Position numbers and translations under genes: made by a program. The notes beneath the pieces are model-generated. The model saw nothing but the letters and a program-made list of their open reading frames with translations, ran no database searches and had not been told where the DNA came from. A stretch of 53,053 nucleotides of DNA. Source: Burkholderia sp. (GTDB taxonomy: Bacteria; Pseudomonadota; Gammaproteobacteria; Burkholderiales; Burkholderiaceae). The number at the start of each line of letters is the position of its first letter. Position 1 is the first letter of the stretch. Positions 1-8,435 of this stretch are shown here, piece after piece. The stretch is from the NCBI GenBank assembly GCA_030151225.1, contig JASLEG010000006.1:1-53053 (forward strand), read 5' to 3'.

Positions 1-877
1 CCGCTCGACGCGGTGCGGCGCGCGGCGCGCGGCCCTCGGCGAGCGAGGCCAGCAGCACGCCGGTATGCGCGTCGCCGGCGCCATTGCTGTCGACGGCCGC
101 CACCTCGAAGGCCGGCACGCGCGCGACGGCGCCCGCCTCCCCCGCCGCCGCCCGTCCCGTCCACACCAGGCAGCCACGCCCCGCATCGCGCACGATCGTC
201 AGCGCGTCGCCGGGCATGCGCGCGGCGATCGCCGCCAGCGCCGCCTCGGCCGTGTCGCAACCGGTGTGACGCAGCGCTTCGTCGCGGTTGCCGGTCCAGA
301 TCCGCGTGCGGCGCATCACGCGCTCGAGCAGGGCCGCGTCGATCGTGTCGACCAGCGGGCCCGGATCGAAGGCCACCGGCACCTCGGCCGGCAGCGACTC
401 GAGCCAGGCGGCCAGCACCGCGCCCTTGTCGGGCACGCACAGCGCGTAGCCGCTCACGTAGACGATGTCGTGGCGCGTGGCGGCCAGCGCATCGAGCACC
501 GCGCGCTCGATCGCCGCCTCCGCGCCGAGATGGGTGACGAAGGTACGCTCGGCGGTGGCGTCGACGATCGCCACGCACAGGCCGGTATCTCGATCGGCCA
601 GGCGCGGCGCGGCCAGCGTCACGCCCTCGGCCGCAAGCGCCTCGCGCGCCATCTCGCCGAAGCGGCCGGTGCCGTGCCCGCCCGCGTATACGCAGGCCAT
701 GCCGCTGCGACGCGCGGCGGCCAGCACGTTGAAGCCGCCGCCCACCTCGAAGCGCGTGTCGCTCGCGAGCACGTCGCCGCCCGGCGACGGCAGCGCCGGC
801 ACCCGCATGATGAGGTCCACCAGCACCTGGCCGGTGTGGATCAGCCGGGCTTGCGACCCGTGTTGCGGCGCGCTCAC
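1..877 (-). CDS. PfkB-family carbohydrate/nucleoside kinase (3' end beyond window)
   Basis: Cytoplasmic sugar or nucleoside kinase of the PfkB/ribokinase family. The visible 292 codons start at GTG (877-875), overlapping the stop of the upstream permease gene as GTGA, so the two are translationally coupled. The N-terminal Gly-rich substrate motif (VGGGFNVLAAARRSG, about residues 44-58) and the C-terminal anion-hole/catalytic-base motif (VDSNGAGDAHTG) are both present, so nearly the whole fold is in the window; only the last helix and the stop are missing. The neighbouring NCS1 permease and ADP-ribosylglycohydrolase suggest it phosphorylates ribose or another sugar released from an imported nucleoside, as proposed for E. 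coli YegV. The exact substrate is inference. Confidence 0.88.
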   Translation of the reverse strand, partial: MSAPQHGSQARLIHTGQVLVDLIMRVPALPSPGGDVLASDTRFEVGGGFNVLAAARRSGMACVYAGGHGTGRFGEMAREALAAEGVTLAAPRLADRDTGLCVAIVDATAERTFVTHLGAEAAIERAVLDALAATRHDIVYVSGYALCVPDKGAVLAAWLESLPAEVPVAFDPGPLVDTIDAALLERVMRRTRIWTGNRDEALRHTGCDTAEAALAAIAARMPGDALTIVRDAGRGCLVWTGRAAAGEAGAVARVPAFEVAAVDSNGAGDAHTGVLLASLAEGRAPRAAPRRA

Positions 878-2322
878 GTGGTGCGCTCCTGCAGGCCGGG
901 CGCGCGACGCGCGCCGCCGAGCAGCGCATACAGCCCGCCGCCCGCCACGAAGGTCACGACCCAGCCGAGCCCGTTGCGGCCGAGCCAGCTGCCGGCGAAC
1001 GGGCCGTGGAAGCCGTGCTCGCCGATCGACAGGAAGCAGGCGCCGAGCACGATCGCGACGGCCCACGCGCCGAACGCGCGCCATTCCACGCCGCCGCGAT
1101 ACCAGTAGGCGCTGGCCGGGCTCACGTCGACCAGCGCGTCGGCGCGATACGCGTCGCGGCCGGCCAGATCGACGATGAAGATCCCCACCCAGGCCGTGAT
1201 CGGCACCGCGAGCAGCGAGATGAAGCCGATGAACGGGCCGTAGAAGCTGCCCTCGACCAGCATGAAGTACACCGAGCCGGTGCTGATCGCCACGATGTCC
1301 ACCACCACCGCCTGCACGCGCCTGACCTTCAGGCCCAGCGTGAGCGTGGTGAGCCCGGCCGAATACACCGACAGGTAGTTCGACAGCAGCAGCCCGCCGA
1401 ACGCGGCGATCAGGTAGGGGATCGCCATCCAGCGCGGCAGCAGATCGCGGATCGCGGCGATCGGATCGGTGGCCGAGGCGAGCGTGTCGTGGCCCACCGA
1501 CAGCAGCGCGCCGAGCGTGACGAGCAGCACCAGCGGAATGCCCGCGCCGAACGCGGCCGACGCCACCAGCGCGCCGCCCTTCACGTCGCGCGCCTGATAG
1601 CGCGACATGTCGGCGCCCGCATTCGCCCAGCCGATGCCGGTGCCGGCCGCGATCGTGCCGATGCCGATGATCACCGCGCTGGCCGGCGCGGGCGCCGCGG
1701 CGAACACCGCCTGCCAGTCGATCGACTCGGCCAGGAACGCGGCCACCACCAGGTTCAGCGCGCCGAAGATCCACGTCGACCACTTCTGGATCACCAGCAG
1801 CGTGGCGTGGCCGAGGCCCGACACCACCAGCGTGGCCGCCACGAAGATCGCGATGAACGCCAGCGTGAGCACCGGCGAGGCCTTCGCGTCGGCCGAACTG
1901 CCGAACAGGATCGAGCACAGCGAGAGCAGCACGTAGGCGCCGGTCGTGGTGTTGACGGTTTCCCAGCCGAGCCGCGACAGCAGCGACACGATGGTCGGCC
2001 CGATGTTGCCGCGCACGCCGAACACGGCGCGCGAGAGCGTGAGGCTCGGCGCATGGCCGCGGCGCCCCGCGATCGAGATCACGCCGACCAGCGCGAACGA
2101 GCCCGCCGCGCCGATCACGGCCACCAGCACCGCCTGCCAGATCGCCAGATGCTGGAACGCCACCAGGGTGGCGCCGAGCGGCAGGCCGAGGATGCTGATG
2201 TTGGCGGCGAACCAGACCCAGAACAGTTGCAGCGGATGGCCGCGACACTCGTCGTCGGGCACGGGTTCGATGCCGCGCGCCTCGATCTTGCCGGCGGACG
2301 CGGGGTTGCGGGACGAAGCCAT
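874..2322 (-). CDS. NCS1-family cytosine/purine/nucleoside permease
   Basis: Inner-membrane transporter of 482 residues, normal for the NCS1 (CodB/allantoin/purine permease) family. It shows about twelve hydrophobic segments and an N-terminal cytoplasmic stretch ending in the family-typical FWVWFAANISILGLPLGA at about residues 34-51. The ATG at 2322 has a GGAGAT Shine-Dalgarno. It lies 58 bases after the ADP-ribosylglycohydrolase gene and overlaps the PfkB kinase gene by four bases. NCS1 carriers import nucleobases, hydantoins or nucleosides. Beside a glycohydrolase and a sugar kinase, a nucleoside-like substrate is the likely cargo. E. coli yeg uses an unrelated MFS nucleoside carrier at this place, so the transporter appears to have been swapped. 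Confidence 0.9.
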   Translation of the reverse strand: MASSRNPASAGKIEARGIEPVPDDECRGHPLQLFWVWFAANISILGLPLGATLVAFQHLAIWQAVLVAVIGAAGSFALVGVISIAGRRGHAPSLTLSRAVFGVRGNIGPTIVSLLSRLGWETVNTTTGAYVLLSLCSILFGSSADAKASPVLTLAFIAIFVAATLVVSGLGHATLLVIQKWSTWIFGALNLVVAAFLAESIDWQAVFAAAPAPASAVIIGIGTIAAGTGIGWANAGADMSRYQARDVKGGALVASAAFGAGIPLVLLVTLGALLSVGHDTLASATDPIAAIRDLLPRWMAIPYLIAAFGGLLLSNYLSVYSAGLTTLTLGLKVRRVQAVVVDIVAISTGSVYFMLVEGSFYGPFIGFISLLAVPITAWVGIFIVDLAGRDAYRADALVDVSPASAYWYRGGVEWRAFGAWAVAIVLGACFLSIGEHGFHGPFAGSWLGRNGLGWVVTFVAGGGLYALLGGARRAPGLQERTT

Positions 2323-2380
2323 CTGTCGATCTCCTGGGTCGGGGTAAAAGGTGCCGCGAGTGCCGCGCGCGATCTTGCTA

Positions 2381-3481
2381 TTACTCTCGGGCGGCGCGCA
2401 GCGCGAGCAGTTGCGCGCACAACGGGTCGAGGTCGAGCGCGCTCACGCGGCGCACGGTGTCGAGCGGCTCGCGCGGCAGCGCGTCGTGGCCGGCGCAGGC
2501 GCCGAGCATCGCGCCGAGCATCGCGGCGATCGTGTCGGTGTCGCCGCCGAGGCTCGCGGCCGTGGCCAGCGACGCGGCCAGCCCGGTGCCGTGGCGCGCC
2601 GCGTCGTGCGCGAGCGCGAAGCTCGCCACCACCGACTCCTGCGAGGCCACCGAGGTGCCCACCACGTCGTACAGCCAGTCGGCCAGCGCCTCGCCGCTCA
2701 GGCCTGCGCTCGCCTCGGCCACCCAGCGGATGCGGGCGCCGATGCGCGCGCCGGCCACCCAGTAGCCGCGCGTCTCGCCGAGCTCGGCGAAGCGCGCGCC
2801 GGCCTCGAGCGCCTCGGGCAGCGTGGCGCCGTCGATGCCGGCCGACACGGCGGCCGCCACCGCGGCCGCGCTGGCCACGCCGAGCGTGGTGTGATGGGTG
2901 ACGAGGCACGAGCCGAGCACCGCATCCACGAAGGCCTCGGCGTCGTCCAGCGGCGTGGCGATGCCCACCGGCGTGACGCGCATCGCCGCGCCGTTGGTGG
3001 TGCCGAAGCGACCCGCCAGCGCCACGTCCTCGCCGTCGACGATCGCCCGGGTGGCGCGCCGCGTGGACGGGCCGAGCAGGTCGAGCGAGCCGCGTGCCTT
3101 CATGTCCGCCTCCCAGGCGATCAGGCGCTGCGCGAATTCGAGCGGCGCGATCCTGCCCTGCCCGTCCACCAGCAGCTGGGCGACCAGCACGGCCTGTTCG
3201 GTGTCGTCGGTGATCGCGCCGGCCGGCATGTTCGGCGCGATCGGCTGATCGGGGCCGGCATCGACGAGCCGCGTGATGCGCCCGAAGCGCGCGCGGATCG
3301 CCGCGCGGCTCAGCGACTGGGTGGGCATGCCGAACGCATCGCCGAGCGCGAGGCCGTAGAACGCGCCGCGCGCGCGGTCGAGGCGCATCGCGTCGAGCGT
3401 GGCCGGCGTGGGCATCGTGGCGGAGCAAGCGTGCGGGGCGGCCGGCGTGGCGCGAGCCGCATCGGGGCGGGAGATCGACAT
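2381..3481 (-). CDS. ADP-ribosylglycohydrolase (DraG/ARH) family protein
   Basis: Protein of 366 residues with the di-metal motifs of the ADP-ribosylglycohydrolase fold: GLALGDAFGMPTQ near residues 43-55, ITDDTEQAV (the TDDT metal motif) near residue 95, and a C-terminal GGDTDTIAAMLGAMLGA. The family hydrolyses N- or O-glycosidic ADP-ribose bonds; members in sugar-kinase operons, such as E. coli YegU, probably act on small nucleoside-like substrates. The start was placed at ATG 3481 because it shares one base with the TGA of the upstream GntR gene (TGATG); an open frame extends 57 codons further upstream but would run inside the GntR gene. It is followed by the NCS1 permease and the kinase. 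Confidence 0.88.
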   Translation of the reverse strand: MSISRPDAARATPAAPHACSATMPTPATLDAMRLDRARGAFYGLALGDAFGMPTQSLSRAAIRARFGRITRLVDAGPDQPIAPNMPAGAITDDTEQAVLVAQLLVDGQGRIAPLEFAQRLIAWEADMKARGSLDLLGPSTRRATRAIVDGEDVALAGRFGTTNGAAMRVTPVGIATPLDDAEAFVDAVLGSCLVTHHTTLGVASAAAVAAAVSAGIDGATLPEALEAGARFAELGETRGYWVAGARIGARIRWVAEASAGLSGEALADWLYDVVGTSVASQESVVASFALAHDAARHGTGLAASLATAASLGGDTDTIAAMLGAMLGACAGHDALPREPLDTVRRVSALDLDPLCAQLLALRAARE

Positions 3482-4209
3482 CAGAATTCCAGGTGCAGGG
3501 CGAAGTGGGCGGGATCGAGCAGGCTGACCACGTACTCGATGATGCGGTCGTCGCGATCGCGCGTGAGGCGGCGCGAGCGCAGGAACGGCGTGCCGGCGCG
3601 GCGCTTGAGCAGGCGCGCGTCCTCGGCCTCGAGATTCACCACCTCGGCCCATTGCTCGCCGTGATCGGCCACCATGCCGTGCTCGGCCAGCGTGCGGTTC
3701 AGCGAGCCGCCCACCAGCCCCTCGAGCGGCAGCGCGGCCAGATCGTCGGAGAACGGCAGGCGGCTGCGCTCGAGCGAGATGTGCGCGGCCGGATCGCCGA
3801 GCACGCGCATCCGGTCGATCGCCACGAACCGCGCGTGCTCGAGGCCGAGTTCGGCCGCCAGCGCATCGTCCTCGATGATCGCGATCTGCAGCAGTTTGGT
3901 CTGCGCGCTGCCGCCGGCGCGTTCGAGCGCGGTGGTCCAGCCGAGCGAGCCGTCGATCGCCTGGCCGTGAAAGGTCACGAACGAACCGATGCCGCCGCGC
4001 CGCGTGATCAGGCCGCTCGAGCTCAGCAGGTCGAGGCCCTTGCGCACCGTGTTGCGGCTCACCGCGAAGCGCGCCACCAGCTCGCTCTCGCTCTCGAGCT
4101 GCTGCCCGTAAGGCAGCCGCCCGCTCAGGATGTCGCGCTCGAGTGCCGCCGCGACGCCATGCGCCTTCGAGCGACCGACCTCGGACGCCCTGGCCGTTTT
4201 ACGCACCAT
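3481..4209 (-). CDS. GntR/HutC-family transcriptional regulator with UTRA domain
   Basis: Regulator of 242 residues. The N-terminal winged HTH (about residues 10-75) contains ESELVARFAVSRNTVRKGLD and the wing RRGGIGSFV. A C-terminal UTRA ligand-binding domain follows, of the type that senses small metabolites, and ends in DPAHFALHLEF. The start is ATG 4209, with AGGAGA about seven bases upstream; an open frame continues to 4341 but has no better signal. It is the first gene of the glycohydrolase/permease/kinase operon and overlaps the next gene by one base, so it probably autoregulates the operon. E. coli YegW, beside yegTUV, belongs to the same family. The ligand is probably the imported nucleoside or its sugar phosphate (inference). 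Confidence 0.9.
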   Translation of the reverse strand: MVRKTARASEVGRSKAHGVAAALERDILSGRLPYGQQLESESELVARFAVSRNTVRKGLDLLSSSGLITRRGGIGSFVTFHGQAIDGSLGWTTALERAGGSAQTKLLQIAIIEDDALAAELGLEHARFVAIDRMRVLGDPAAHISLERSRLPFSDDLAALPLEGLVGGSLNRTLAEHGMVADHGEQWAEVVNLEAEDARLLKRRAGTPFLRSRRLTRDRDDRIIEYVVSLLDPAHFALHLEF

Positions 4210-4369
4210 CTTCAGTCTCCTGTCAGCACGCGAGACGCGGCGCCAGCCGGTACCGGCGAGCCTGCCGTGCCTCGCAAAAGGTACAAGTATGCACAGGTTT
4301 GACGCGAAGCGGCGGCGGAACGGGTGGCGAGGCGCGGGCATGGCGGGGTCTCGGCGGCTCGGAAGCGGC

Positions 4370-5404
4370 TCAGAAGCGGTGCACGATGCCGAGCTGCGCG
4401 CCGCGCGCGTCGGCGCCCGGATACGCGAGCGGCAGGCCCGCGTTGGCCGAGCCGGCGAGCCGATAGCTCGCGTCGCCGCGGTTCTGCAGGAACGACACCG
4501 CGCCGTAGATCGAGGTGCGCTTCGACAGCGTGTAGGTGTAGAGCGCGGCGATCTGCTTCGCGTTGGCGCCCTGCCCAGTCTCGTCGTGCAGGTAGGTGCC
4601 GCCCAGCGAGATCGCCTGCGCTGCGCTCAGCGAGTACAGCGCCGAGATGCCGTAGATATTGGCGTCGAGGCCGATGTCGGCCCATTTCGCGCCGGCCCAG
4701 CCGAGATAGACGGTGATCTTGCCGAGCATGTACGACGCGCCCACCTCCGCCGTGCGGTCAAGCGTGCCGTTGTCGGCGCTGCGCACCGCCTGCGCGGCCG
4801 CGATCGCCGCGAACGGGCCCTGCGTGTAGGTCACGTCGGCCTGATAGCTGGCGCCGCCTGAACGCAGGCCGCCCGCGTCGCCGAAGCCCGCGTACACGCT
4901 GAACTGCAGCCCCGACATCGTGGGCGACGTGTAGGACACCGTATTGCTGGTGCGCACCGCGTAGGTTTCCATGTTGCTGAAGCCGGACGCCTGGGTGGCC
5001 GCGCCGAACGCGTCGAGCCCGCCCTGATCGTTGAACAGCGGCGAATTCTGGCGGCCGAAGCGCAGCTCGCCCCAGCGCCCGCCGAGGCCCACCCAGGCCT
5101 GCCGGTTGAACATCGAGCCGGCCGTGGCGAAGCTGCCGTCGTTCGGGTTGAAGCCGTTCTGCAGGTCGAAGCCCACGTAGTTGCCGCCGCCGATGTCCTC
5201 GTGGCCGCGCAGCCCGATGCGGCTCGCCCACTGGCCCGACGAACCCACCGCGCCGGTATAGCCGCTGCCGGTGTTCACCACCTGGACGAATTCGTCGACG
5301 ATGCCGTACAGCGTCACGCCCGAATCGGCATGGGCCGCGAGCGGCAGCACGGCAAGCGGCATGGCGGCAAGCGCGAACCCGGCGCGCGACAGACGGAAGG
5401 ACAT
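4370..5404 (-). CDS. General porin (Burkholderia OmpC-like, porin_4 family)
   Basis: Outer-membrane trimeric porin of 344 residues. The Sec signal peptide ends in LPLAAHA, and the mature protein begins DSGVTLYGIVDEFVQ, which is typical of betaproteobacterial porins. The chain is rich in alternating beta-strand motifs (RIGLRGHEDIGGGNYVGFDL, RQAWVGLGG, LRFGRQNSPL) and ends in the terminal aromatic GIVHRF recognised by the Bam machinery. It lies 160 bases upstream of the GntR operon on the same strand and has its own promoter with an operator-like palindrome at 5451-5516. It may supply outer-membrane entry for the substrate of the downstream operon, but general diffusion porins are not specific. 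Confidence 0.93.
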   Translation of the reverse strand: MSFRLSRAGFALAAMPLAVLPLAAHADSGVTLYGIVDEFVQVVNTGSGYTGAVGSSGQWASRIGLRGHEDIGGGNYVGFDLQNGFNPNDGSFATAGSMFNRQAWVGLGGRWGELRFGRQNSPLFNDQGGLDAFGAATQASGFSNMETYAVRTSNTVSYTSPTMSGLQFSVYAGFGDAGGLRSGGASYQADVTYTQGPFAAIAAAQAVRSADNGTLDRTAEVGASYMLGKITVYLGWAGAKWADIGLDANIYGISALYSLSAAQAISLGGTYLHDETGQGANAKQIAALYTYTLSKRTSIYGAVSFLQNRGDASYRLAGSANAGLPLAYPGADARGAQLGIVHRF

Positions 5405-5450
5405 CGTGGAACCCCGTGACTCGATTGGAAGCGGCCTTCATGGCGGCCGA

Positions 5451-5483
5451 CCTGTTCCCTTAAAAAGAACATGTAGGAACAGG
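5451..5483. promoter_or_regulatory. Inverted repeat at the porin transcription start (candidate operator)
   Basis: Perfect 8-base arms CCTGTTCC (5451-5458) and GGAACAGG (5476-5483) are separated by 17 bases. A further GAAC half-site lies between the arms, and a GTTC/GAAC pair sits in the promoter spacer. Its position over the predicted start suggests a repressor site. The regulator is unknown. Confidence 0.5.
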
Positions 5484-5487
5484 CGCA

Positions 5488-5516
5488 AAATTAAAGTTCC
5501 AATTTGAACAAGTCAA
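5488..5516 (-). promoter_or_regulatory. Sigma-70-type promoter of the porin gene
   Basis: Read on the minus strand: a -35 TTGACT (5516-5511), a 17-base spacer and a -10 TAATTT (5493-5488). The surrounding DNA is much more AT-rich than the rest of the window. The predicted start lies near 5480, inside the inverted repeat at 5451-5483. Confidence 0.65.
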
Positions 5517-5577
5517 GCACGCGTTGCTAGGGGAAAACCTGCAGTGCGTCGGGGTTCGGTTCGAGCGTGCGCCGCGC

Positions 5578-5991
5578 TCAGGCGCTGCGCGTCATGCGGC
5601 GCAGCGCGACGCGGCGCGCCTCCTCGAGCGTGGCAGCCACCTCCACCGGCACGCCGAAGGCCTTCTCGATGCCGGGCGCGGCGTCGAGCGCCGCCGCGCG
5701 CTGCTCGGCATCCGGCTCCACCGACACCAGCGCACGGCACACCGCGGCCAGCACGTCGCGATGCTGCTTGAGCCAGAGGCCGCGCTGCTTGCGGTCCTCG
5801 TGATCCTCGTCGGGACGGCCCGGCGGGAAGATCATCACGAACGGCGTGCCGACGCGCAGCAGCGTGTTCATGTCGGCGGCCCAACGGGCCGCGTAGCCGG
5901 GTTCGATCGCCTCGTTGCGGACCATGACGAACGGAAATTCGCGGACGTCGAAGACGGCCAGCGCGGGCGTGCTGAAGGGGGTGGCGTGCAT
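5578..5991 (-). CDS. Conserved hypothetical protein, 137 residues
   Basis: I do not recognise a characterised family. The product is soluble, with no signal peptide or membrane segment. The N-terminal half has alternating strands (ALAVFDVREFPFVMVRNEAI, TPFVMIFPPGRP); a charged helical part (DEDHEDRKQRGLWLKQHRD) and a helical C terminus follow. This resembles a small alpha/beta, SpoIIAA/STAS-like fold, which is only an impression. The start at ATG 5991 is 110 bases from the divergent AraC gene, so the two may share a control region. Codon use and third-position GC match the neighbours, which supports a real gene. Confidence 0.7.
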   Translation of the reverse strand: MHATPFSTPALAVFDVREFPFVMVRNEAIEPGYAARWAADMNTLLRVGTPFVMIFPPGRPDEDHEDRKQRGLWLKQHRDVLAAVCRALVSVEPDAEQRAAALDAAPGIEKAFGVPVEVAATLEEARRVALRRMTRSA

Positions 5992-6101
5992 CGTGAAAGC
6001 TCCTCGGTTCGGGATCGGGACGATCCCTGGGAGGCACAGTCTCGATCGCGGGCCGGAAAGGCCGATAATGACGTTTCGTCTAAAAATAATGATTTCCGGT
6101 C

Positions 6102-6929
6102 ATGCGACAGACATCGCGTCAATCATCACTTCCGACGGCCGACGCGCGCCACGATCCGAGCGAACGCGAGGACGGCCCCGCGCTGATCGCGGTGCCGGGC
6201 GGCCAGCGCGGCTTCGAGCTCGGCACGCGCGAGATCGACTGGCACGCGCATCGGCGTGGCCAGGTGTTCTGCGTCGAGAGCGGCTGCGTGCACGTGCGCA
6301 CGCCGCACGGCTCGTGGCTGCTGCCGCCGAACCGCGCGGGCTGGATTCCGCCCGGGGTGCCGCACCGGATCGGCATCAGCGGGGTGCTGAGCGGCTGGAG
6401 CGTGGTGGTGTCGCCGCGCGCGAGCCGGGCGCTGCCGGCCCTGCCCTGCGTGATCGCGCTGACCGAACTGATGGGCGCGCTGGTACGGCGCGCCGTGACC
6501 TGGCACGCGCGCGACGTGCTGAGCCCCGAGGAGGTGCGCATCGGTCGCGTGCTGCTCGACGAGATCCGCCGCGCGCCGCACGAGCCGCTGCATCTGCCGA
6601 TGCCGGCCGACCGGCGCCTGGTGCGGATCGCCAGCCGCATCCTCGCGCAGCCGCACGAGGGCCGCACGCTCGAGGAATGGGCGAGCTGGGCCGGGCTGTC
6701 GGCCAGCACGCTGTCGCGGCTGTTCCTGGCCGAGACCGGCACGCGCTTCGCGCAATGGCGCCAGCAGGCACGCCTCACGCTCGCGCTCGAACGGCTCGCC
6801 GCCGGCGACGCCGTGGCCGAGGTGGCCGACGCGCTCGGCTACGCCACGCCGAGCAACTTCATCGCGATGTTCCGGCGCGCGTTCGGCGAGTCGCCGGCGC
6901 GCTACTTCGCGCAGCGGGGCGGGCGCTGA
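6102..6929 (+). CDS. AraC-family transcriptional regulator
   Basis: Protein of 275 residues. An N-terminal cupin-like sensor (about residues 25-130) contains IDWHAHRRGQVFCVESGCV and PNRAGWIPPGVPHRI. The C-terminal double HTH (about residues 185-272) contains RTLEEWASWAGLSASTLSRL and the conserved ALGYATPSNFIAMFRRAFGE with SPARYF. This NimR/YdeC-like architecture usually controls adjacent transport or efflux genes. It is divergent from the 137-residue gene at 5578-5991 and upstream of the nitronate monooxygenase; its target is not evident. Confidence 0.9.
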   Translation: MRQTSRQSSLPTADARHDPSEREDGPALIAVPGGQRGFELGTREIDWHAHRRGQVFCVESGCVHVRTPHGSWLLPPNRAGWIPPGVPHRIGISGVLSGWSVVVSPRASRALPALPCVIALTELMGALVRRAVTWHARDVLSPEEVRIGRVLLDEIRRAPHEPLHLPMPADRRLVRIASRILAQPHEGRTLEEWASWAGLSASTLSRLFLAETGTRFAQWRQQARLTLALERLAAGDAVAEVADALGYATPSNFIAMFRRAFGESPARYFAQRGGR

Positions 6930-7085
6930 GGCCGGCCCCGTGCGCTTTCCCCTCACCGATCTCCCTCACCGATCGCCCCTATCTCGATCTTTCATAACCG
7001 GGGCATCGATAAGATGCATATCATCGGCTCGTTATCTCGTCTCGCTTTCGCCAGTACCGACATCGCATCCGAGGAGGGCCCCACC

Positions 7086-8162
7086 ATGCCGCGTTCGCTG
7101 TCCACCCCGCTCACCCGCCAGCTCGGCATCGCGCTGCCGATCGTGCAAGGCCCGATGAACGGCGGCTCGCCGCCGGCGATGGTGGCGGCCGTCTCGAATG
7201 CGGGCGGGCTCGGCTCGCTCGGCGCGGCCGGGCTCTCGCCCGAGGCGCTGCGCACGCAGGTGGCCACGATCCGCGCCGCTACCGCGAAGCCGTTCGCCGT
7301 GAACCTGTTCGTGCTCGAGGCGAGCGAACCCGACGAGGCCGAGCTGCGCCGCGCGCTGGCCTGGCTCGCGCCGTTTCGCGCCGAACTCGGCCTCGCGCCC
7401 GGCGCGCCGCTCGCGCGCTATGCCGAGGATTTCCGCGCGCAGCTGGAGGCGCTGATCGAGTCGAAGGTGCCGGTGGCGAGCTTCACCTTCGGCCTGCTCG
7501 ACGCGCCGTCGGTGGCGCGCCTGCACGCGGCCGGCAGCCTCGTGATCGGCACCGCCACCAGCGTGGCGGAAGCGCTCTCGTGGCAGGCCAACGGCGCGGA
7601 CCTGATCTGCGCGCAGGGCGCCGAAGCCGGCGGCCATCGCGGCACCTTCCTCGGCGAGCCCGAGGCCAGCATGATCGGCACGCTCGCGCTGGTGCCGCAG
7701 ATCGCGGACGCCGTGAATCTTCCCGTGATCGCCGCGGGCGGCATCATGGACGGGCGCGGCATCACCGCGGCGCTCACGCTCGGCGCGCAGGCCGCCCAGC
7801 TCGGCACGGCCTTCCTGACCACGGCGGAATCGCCGATCCACGCGGGCTGGCAGGCGCGCATCCGCGAGGCGAGCGACACATCCACCCGCGTGAGCCGCGC
7901 CTATTCGGGGCGGCCGGCGCGCGGCATCGTCAACGACTACATGCTGCGCATGGCCGAACACGCGCACGCGGTGCCGGCCTACCCGGTCACCAATGCGCTG
8001 ACCACCGAGATCCGCAAGGCCGCCAGCGCGGCCGATCGCACCGAATTCCTGTCGCTGTGGGCGGGCCAGGCCGCCGGCCTGAGCCGGCGCCGCCCGAGCG
8101 GCATCGGCGCCGGCGCGCTGGTGCAAGCGCTGGCCGTGGAGAGCGCGGCGGCATTCGGCTGA
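7086..8162 (+). CDS. Nitronate monooxygenase / 2-nitropropane dioxygenase-like flavoprotein
   Basis: FMN-dependent TIM-barrel enzyme of 358 residues that oxidises alkyl nitronates to carbonyl compounds and nitrite. Visible motifs: N-terminal PIVQGPMNGGSPPAMVAAVS with SNAGGLGSLGA, the central GAEAGGHRG that carries the catalytic-base region of the family, and the FMN-phosphate motif VIAAGGIMDGRGITAAL followed by GAQAAQLGTAFL. The start at ATG 7086 has GAGGAGGG upstream; the longer open frame from 7014 lacks a ribosome site. It is followed by a perfect 20-base palindrome and the AtoE-type transporter. Some relatives act on other substrates, so the physiological substrate is open. Confidence 0.9.
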   Translation: MPRSLSTPLTRQLGIALPIVQGPMNGGSPPAMVAAVSNAGGLGSLGAAGLSPEALRTQVATIRAATAKPFAVNLFVLEASEPDEAELRRALAWLAPFRAELGLAPGAPLARYAEDFRAQLEALIESKVPVASFTFGLLDAPSVARLHAAGSLVIGTATSVAEALSWQANGADLICAQGAEAGGHRGTFLGEPEASMIGTLALVPQIADAVNLPVIAAGGIMDGRGITAALTLGAQAAQLGTAFLTTAESPIHAGWQARIREASDTSTRVSRAYSGRPARGIVNDYMLRMAEHAHAVPAYPVTNALTTEIRKAASAADRTEFLSLWAGQAAGLSRRRPSGIGAGALVQALAVESAAAFG

Positions 8163-8172
8163 AGCGCGCGCG

Positions 8173-8192
8173 CCCTGCCCGCGCGGGCAGGG
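8173..8192. terminator. Perfect 20-base palindrome after the nitronate monooxygenase gene
   Basis: CCCTGCCCGC/GCGGGCAGGG is an uninterrupted palindrome 11 bases past the stop codon. It is followed only by TTAGCGCTT, without a clear U-tract, so it is a possible weak terminator or mRNA-stabilising hairpin. Confidence 0.4.
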
Positions 8193-8435
8193 TTAGCGCT
8201 TATGCAACTCTACGTATTGCCGGCGTCACATCCGATCATTAGTCTGTGCGCGACCCGTGCGCCCGATCGCGTCGATTCGGCCGGCATCCGGACACTCGGG
8301 GGCGTCCACCGCTCCCGCCGCCAGCTCCCGCTCCGCCTTTCCCCGGCGACGCCCTGCTCGCCGTCGCCCGAACGCCGTCCGCGCCCCGCCCGATCACGTA
8401 CGACATCACAACACGTCACCACGGAGGAGACCCCG

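Noticed and set aside
1006..2901. Long plus-strand open frame (631 codons) opposite the NCS1 and glycohydrolase genes
   Set aside because: Arg/His/Gly/Ala-rich composition typical of antisense shadows in high-GC DNA; no domain, no ribosome site, and it crosses gene boundaries.
6995..7030. GATA-AGATGCA-TATC palindrome as operator of the nitronate monooxygenase gene
   Set aside because: Arms are only four bases and no conserved neighbour or promoter spacing supports it.
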